Notes under the pieces: model-generated | Told to the model about the DNA's origin: nothing | Seen by the model: only the letters and a program-made list of their open reading frames with translations | Database searches by the model: none | In this document: positions 63,442-64,000 of the stretch, in pieces | How positions within the stretch are numbered: the stretch's first letter is position 1 | Layout of the letters: every line of letters starts with the position of its first letter | Translations under genes and position numbers: made by a program | Assembly (NCBI GenBank): GCA_965238045.1 | Contig: CBDEGU010000012.1 | Span: 2,666,001-2,730,000 of the forward strand | Length of the DNA: 64,000 bases | DNA from: CBDEGU01 sp965238045 | Lineage (GTDB): Bacteria > Acidobacteriota > Terriglobia > Bryobacterales > UBA6623 | Direction of reading: 5' to 3'

Positions 63442-64000
63442 ATGGAGAATCTAGGTTTGATGTTCGTTTTCATCCTCGTCCTGTATTTGATCAACAGTAT
63501 TAAGATTCTGCATGAATACGAACGGGGCGTGATCTTCCGGCTGGGGCGTTTGCTGCCCAAGCCGAAGGGGCCGGGGCTGGTGCTGGTCTTCGCTCCCATT
63601 GATCGTATCGTCCGCATCTCGTTGCGAGTGGAAACGATGGATGTGCCGCCGCAGGATGTCGTCACGCGCGACAATGTGACCGTCAAGGTCAGCGCCGTCA
63701 TTTTTTTCCGAGTGATTGATCCGTCGAAGGCGGTCGTCGAGGTGGCTAATTACGTTCTTGCCACCTCGCAGCTCGCTCAGACAAGATTACGGGCGATACT
63801 GGGCGAGGCCGATCTTGATGAACTGCTCAGCGAGCGCGAGAAACTCAACGCCCGCATCCAGGAGACGCTCGACCTGCATACCGAACCCTGGGGCATCAAG
63901 GTGCAGGCGGTCGAAGTCAAGAACGTCGACCTGCCCGAACAGATGATTCGCGCCATCGCGCGCCAGGCCGAAGCCGAACGTGAACGGCGGGCGAAAGTCA
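63442..64000 (+). CDS. Slipin (stomatin/prohibitin-like SPFH protein), 3' end outside window
   Basis: 186 residues visible; the frame runs off the right edge. One N-terminal membrane helix (LGLMFVFILVLYLINSI), then the SPFH domain: EYERGVIFRLGRLL, GLVLVFAPIDRIVRISLR, DVPPQDVVTRDNVTVKVSAVIFFRV, ATSQLAQTRLRAILGEADLDELLSERE, GIKVQAVEVKNVDLPEQM, RAIARQAEAERERRAK. AAAGGAG lies seven bases before ATG 63442. Forms a nfeD-slipin operon with the gene 155 bases upstream. Confidence 0.94.
   Translation, partial: MENLGLMFVFILVLYLINSIKILHEYERGVIFRLGRLLPKPKGPGLVLVFAPIDRIVRISLRVETMDVPPQDVVTRDNVTVKVSAVIFFRVIDPSKAVVEVANYVLATSQLAQTRLRAILGEADLDELLSEREKLNARIQETLDLHTEPWGIKVQAVEVKNVDLPEQMIRAIARQAEAERERRAKV

Overview
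The window (about 60% G+C, 64 kb) looks like a chromosomal segment of an Acidobacteriota bacterium of the Bryobacterales / 'Candidatus Solibacter' type. The evidence is the set of protein families that are rarely seen together elsewhere: two proteins with the Solibacter domain TIGR03437 (17446-18270 and 40504-44064), a VWFA-related acidobacterial protein of the TIGR03436 type (23222-24373), a GWxTD protein (8079-9737), a Ser/Thr kinase with TPR repeats, and many Tat-exported enzymes of unknown role. Housekeeping genes (murB, rnc, eno, bcp, ntrY/ntrX, a Gln tRNA) show that it is chromosomal. Both window edges cut genes: a PQQ dehydrogenase on the left and a slipin on the right.

Layout. 0-7.6 kb: cytochrome c/PQQ dehydrogenase, then a probable sugar-acid catabolic group (TIM-barrel hydrolase-like protein, enolase-superfamily dehydratase, M81 protein) and murB. 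7.6-12.7 kb: a four-gene run with a recognisable promoter (GWxTD protein, plug-less outer-membrane barrel, small regulatory-like domain protein, thpR). 12.7-18.3 kb: ntrX/ntrY, a frameshifted gene and a TIGR03437 protein. 18.5-30 kb: DsbA-like lipoprotein, YjhG-type xylonate dehydratase, PQQ-propeller protein, VWFA protein, a receiver-only protein without its phosphorylation site, UPF0173 hydrolase, rnc and two TPR proteins. 30-39.5 kb: eno, an IS256-family insertion inside a secreted-protein gene, acyl-CoA synthetase, an aldolase remnant, a sugar isomerase, a sulfhydrylase gene with an in-frame stop, and a CoA-binding protein. 39.5-45.4 kb: tRNA-Gln, cupin, a large propeller/TIGR03437 protein, and a broken SelA-like PLP gene. 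45.6-64 kb: cstA, a tesA-ybbA-ybbP-like trio, a two-gene cassette between dispersed repeats, a kinase, a DUF362 protein, merR-copA, bcp, and nfeD-slipin.

The most unusual features are five damaged genes between 16.5 and 45.4 kb (one-base frameshift, IS insertion, 5'-lost remnant, in-frame TGA, small deletion). A second theme is palindromic repeats. One is a 106-bp hairpin element inserted, with a 4-bp duplication, into another repeat whose empty-site counterpart lies 2.5 kb away. Another is a 185-bp palindrome between two convergent stop codons. The third notable item is the 1186-residue protein, in which a TIGR03437 domain is interrupted twice by the same pair of modules. All statements rest on reading the sequence and on family knowledge; no database search was run.
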